64,000 nt of DNA from an uncultured Clostridia bacterium (GTDB lineage: Bacteria > Bacillota > Clostridia > Christensenellales > UBA1242): NCBI GenBank assembly GCA_944377165.1, contig CALWEJ010000008.1, positions 1-64,000 on the forward strand. Direction: 5' to 3'. A program made the translations under genes and the position numbers. The first letter of the stretch is position 1. Each line of letters begins with the position of its first letter. The notes under the pieces were generated by a model. That model saw only the letters and a program-made list of their open reading frames with translations, searched no databases and was not told the origin of the DNA. Below, in pieces: positions 63,601-64,000 of the stretch.

Positions 63601-64000
63601 ATTATGACAGGTAATGGTACAACAAGTGCAAGCGGATATTTTAGATTAATAAACGATTTAGCTTTTGATACTACAGCAGTAAGTACGCGTTTAAACTTCA
63701 CTTTAGGTGATAGAGATAACTTAAATGTGACGAGTTTTGAAGGCAACGGTATGACTATAAGCGGAATATATCTTGACGCGGAAGAAAACGTTGGCTCATC
63801 AATCGGCTTATTCGCAAATATTGAGAATGCGTATGTGAAAAATGTCAACCTTGAATTTGAGAGTGAATTCAGTTCAGCAAACATTACTTATGCAGGTGGA
63901 CTTGCTGGTAAAATCAACAACAGTGTAATTGTTAATATCAATCTATCAGGTTCGGCAACTACAATTAACGGCACAAGTTTTGCTGGTGGACTTGCTGGAA
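54646..64000 (+). CDS. Second giant surface lipoprotein with GLUG repeats (truncated at window end)
   Basis: Open from ATG 54646, with GAGGGG upstream, to the last base: at least 3118 codons. The lipoprotein signal ends LFLTACG with Cys24. The body is beta-rich Ig-like modules. Two GLUG-type blocks are visible: residues about 1075-1550 (MGAVVGYNQGGTIENV and similar) and from about 2500 to the end (FGGLVGKNEG, FGGLVGENAG, GGFVGSNSG, AGFVGQNNAG). A GSANNPYIIQDVDDFNSI segment resembles the GDGTSENPY entry of the other giant protein. Its size, lipid anchor and GLUG ends parallel the gene at 31.4 kb. Probably a surface adhesin; any operon partners are beyond the window. Confidence 0.9.
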   Translation, partial: MKKRVFSVLATVFVLLTGLFLTACGDKYKNFEYSIEYAFSADSLDWYDADDGVEIFHSKDDENLEYDQFGYINIYFRVDILNVDEKNIDLITVSADNLGMATKTVRENEVFSISINPNLAYNSTLKFIENNTRRTKNIPFIASVALKSIEVDTKIKPAVSVGSNLDLAQLNNLEYTTDSEGLNTLQTGVKYEIASLGYYADGSYRSTITSGLSNYVTINGNVLTALSNPNATSYIARIKATSIYDPNIYAEFDVYIIDIALNADNTIFTPTTYDEDDNIISDITLYTTSVGVDNPYASKTIYVDVSNFSGIYKNGVSTIDGTVNYDLRVKVDGEIYDLNSLTQINGLQILREDLGLGRYKITIIASQDYTFDSEISFVYSIADKLTLTNSEPNYHTELTVQRRILPNAILINGESYLDGDTAYGTQYSTSSSTYKGIELTLEVSPADAYTDYKIDVVSNSNVEFSSNGKDFSTTYPSINNGDRIFVRLTSGTVNDQTITFRVLSTPKFAEAKYIEVDYTIHKVISADSIDVFSKYTEGEENTSINKGEMFIDANGNTELFLKVAFTGTDLDASTISLTLPESSPIKFGNGLSIINLADGNYVRQISETSPLYNVYAVKFASCNEIVDSTRVTISAGDNTLGVSTYVNVESVFLAEPSSIEINTNDENVSDFSTADKLMYAIVRGTNNSFYVTADVANNYVGTINPIQSISRVDQGATNAIEFTSLNNNEFIILGRANTTQAEIINLDVYYYTNENVEIKLTKRTISIEIAVYDTISNISLTKEDKDITYINSKYQEASEIDIAFSSNTAYSSIVASDVVFSDQTKSNANQLKVTLSDSALNDIVQIVYVTPDGEQILNSGDVISYDGANIYRGTIRVRLLNRIDYDSIRIIFSAMRFGVESGVTRSVSIDIADYTLADGIVVSGSEIVEEGLDNYWIYMSFLSVVDGGRDIASFNASAEYVNQSSSGMRFDDLTYTLYKINEVDGKKSETLVTGGGVSVAIDGNLVTISAEKNYGGGMYRLELATLDSYYNLNGVEGYSNTFSLNLLISDGEQYAYTISNKEDFLNINNDLDANYVLTNSFTISDFTPIGGTKDSNVVSAFTGSLSGVNSAVSTAKNSITVEISTTVEDDRNTYAGLFARLGAGGTISNLDVYVKFSTAQMATKTPLYMGAVVGYNQGGTIENVGVSVINSTIDLGAISSEINFGLITGLNNGTISLSGSRAIIDAKITAISNKVNLGAITGVNTATILDSTTEPDWKAINYSVMMNLTYINKGQSANLNVGGVAGYAYGGSASSISGITLGGKIQINNEGINASCTSNLGGIVGAIGNDANNGTTITKSYAVGLDLINDVNGTVAGIVGTADSADISFVRVISANVEFNPIVNTNGDSIFSKLETKGTIIGSNNVAGILGTSTNSTIKLSSVENFVTGHSTIESRATSANLGAITADGGATVEKTFVSANISNSGEVVLIPTNSTNSYFVGKISSVSDLSSLNNISSASSGVCYAVVYTDSDIYYNNSGSWVEVDSNDWDSSILLGADYSSEDWRIDNQYNAITISILEGEISSPKTYYLPYLLKDGEPTMIIAPTDISADINSEYIIEIDSVYSEDYDYTFSEDEITSVAIINYHYDINNILDNDKYNTYDLDELINLTVVPDGASGGVRYSIVQGSSYAYINSDDQIVFTGVSGTNRIIVRCYSIFNSDIEEYVVFYTQIGLSGLIIDTDDVYLENENTYSITTYTGSTDTHIIVDAENIFGSALGLSDKLFQNIFDTNLTEYLSIKTVNPTEDSILTIEKTNNQINEFILKVSDLFTGNSTNETITFTLYFNATDYYGDSFVGALLTGEQIVDGETEDVLLSLGTINLKVYVKKSANYIVMNNGQQSVNSSSTANFSANLYTGYVSSDNTNSNYVAFNYNYNLNRIELNEEGTKDSINLQLSYNLEDSDKITTLLERTKKSSILDLFNYNFSYYAIDAQGNIATSIQDIAGYRYNISISLKDGFEYRYLTDSIEFIFTVSAQTNENVTGQANITFEPTEVSTIRLENYNASSVSSNGGFTSLVTSGTTSSYVISPGGYGGLMTIFLEPNYSNVLSATLSSSSLYVPSLGRSVTLHFEQLIYNESQNIFQSMYPANSSTNGIIDLRRESVYNGTTYEYTGIIYVRVFLERFSGTDGNINVTLDVKTSETSEKSISKAFLTQYLPGVSFNYDGIQADGGYLVQENTYNNIVELTVYGYEFNATPNIYSSWILPEGAEGYEINGNGELIYTDSENVKHNYNINDYVNRSIGEIRANSDSSYTIQVIFSVRGGIPASFELSANMSLITDSGEIYSEEQTIVFHPTDYIVDNSATTLERINNGVMQLTINRTQVFEFVFDTNAVNYDYSEEIYDRLVENYGDIASLFSYQLNGKNYTLEDENSAFNISYVEVANSTSKRLAIFGLETLNVNVEFSVKYEFMPNKNNGKYSLNFTDGGAYEMSFAFRLQILPGTDAEHATAIYSADDIFDPDTNACLLNEGEDYILMNDITLENFTPIDVNVASFDGNNKIIKITSFATPSESATAVEYGLFANIGTYTLANETYPTILKNIVVDYGSLTGAISFINSDATTISFGGLVGKNEGGLIYNCDVMNFSSSTKDITLTFKNSSSVKVYFGGLVGENAGTITNSRVGRSTFTRVNVSSTGNESINYNYGPVNPLAFYIGDASVSGQGFVAVAGGFVGSNSGKIASSYVANTSVISSSTAPNDSMTAGFVGQNNAGASIMYSYVKALESTVNPTNPYSRGARIQNLTNGTVAGFVNYNAGTIRNSYANTELMSDSNVLSGFVYYNATSGVISESYSACIYNGKLIGENTTAEQPFVGRSNAELLSYGTIENCYYLISDGTVIDTSKIPNVEGQDQAVAVTQSNFKDPNFLNNFVFVLSNSLTSRNLGVWSYYTTDSSYRILPELMPANTIATSYRYLVGVGENGNNYDYAYSFNLGSANNPYIIQDVDDFNSIMTGNGTTSASGYFRLINDLAFDTTAVSTRLNFTLGDRDNLNVTSFEGNGMTISGIYLDAEENVGSSIGLFANIENAYVKNVNLEFESEFSSANITYAGGLAGKINNSVIVNINLSGSATTINGTSFAGGLAG

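Noticed and set aside
56487-63884. Reverse-strand frames under the second giant gene
   Set aside because: They have no ribosome binding sites or family features and are shadows of the long forward frame.

Overview
The window looks like part of the chromosome of an endospore-forming, low-GC member of the Clostridia, probably an uncultured gut-type lineage. spoIIE and spoIIID point to sporulation. Helicase loading is by a DnaD-family protein plus a DnaC-type AAA+ loader. Asn-tRNA (and possibly Gln-tRNA) is made through GatCAB, and several proteins resemble SipW/TasA-type exported proteins. Coding DNA is AT-rich and many intergenic gaps are almost pure A/T. The standard code with TGA as stop fits all genes. 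The order is not strictly operonic and both strands are used.

Layout. 1-416: about four copies of a 101-bp GC-richer tandem repeat cut by the window edge. 1.0-5.1 kb: spoIIE, a non-coding gap with DnaA-box-like sites, tilS. 5.1-9.5 kb: a divergent lipid-kinase-like gene facing tilS, a TasA-like gene coupled to rmuC, a VanW-domain gene. 9.7-11.0 kb: a reverse-strand pair with phage-tail-like features. 11.1-14.8 kb: a membrane protein, then rpmG-secE-nusG, a small unknown gene and rplK-rplA with its own promoter and an L1-site mimic in the leader (no rplJ/rplL follows). 14.9-16.4 kb: two unknown small genes and dut. 16.6-20.6 kb: a lipoprotein M1 peptidase divergent from dnaD-dnaC. 20.6-22.7 kb: a SLOG protein divergent from an XRE regulator, then a DUF368 transporter. 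23.1-26.6 kb: a heterodimeric ABC exporter. 26.8-30.9 kb: a TPR glycosyltransferase, a degenerate macrodomain protein, an unknown gene and cysS. 31.4-45.3 kb: one apparent 13.9-kb operon with a 2941-residue lipoprotein, a SipW-type signal peptidase, three exported SipW-substrate-like proteins and a membrane protein. 45.4-47.0 kb: minimal sufC-sufB. 47.4-52.6 kb: gatC-gatA-gatB and aspS. 52.8-54.4 kb: spoIIID and a TtcA-like gene. 54.6 kb to the end: the first 3118 codons of a second giant GLUG-containing lipoprotein, still open at the window edge.

The two most notable signals are regulatory. First, gatCAB is preceded by a promoter, a 12-codon peptide M-L-I-I-N-D-N-D-N-N-I-D that contains four Asn and three Asp codons, and mutually exclusive antiterminator and terminator helices. 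This is a leader-peptide attenuator that would sense Asn/Asp-tRNA charging in front of the genes that make Asn-tRNA; aspS downstream has the RDHGG motif (H31) associated with non-discriminating AspRS. Second, this leader peptide and at least eight ordinary genes have their ATG about 5-7 nt after a recognisable -10 box with no Shine-Dalgarno sequence, implying frequent leaderless transcripts. The largest candidate system is the giant-lipoprotein/SipW/TasA-like operon, which would build a cell-surface fibre or adhesion layer.
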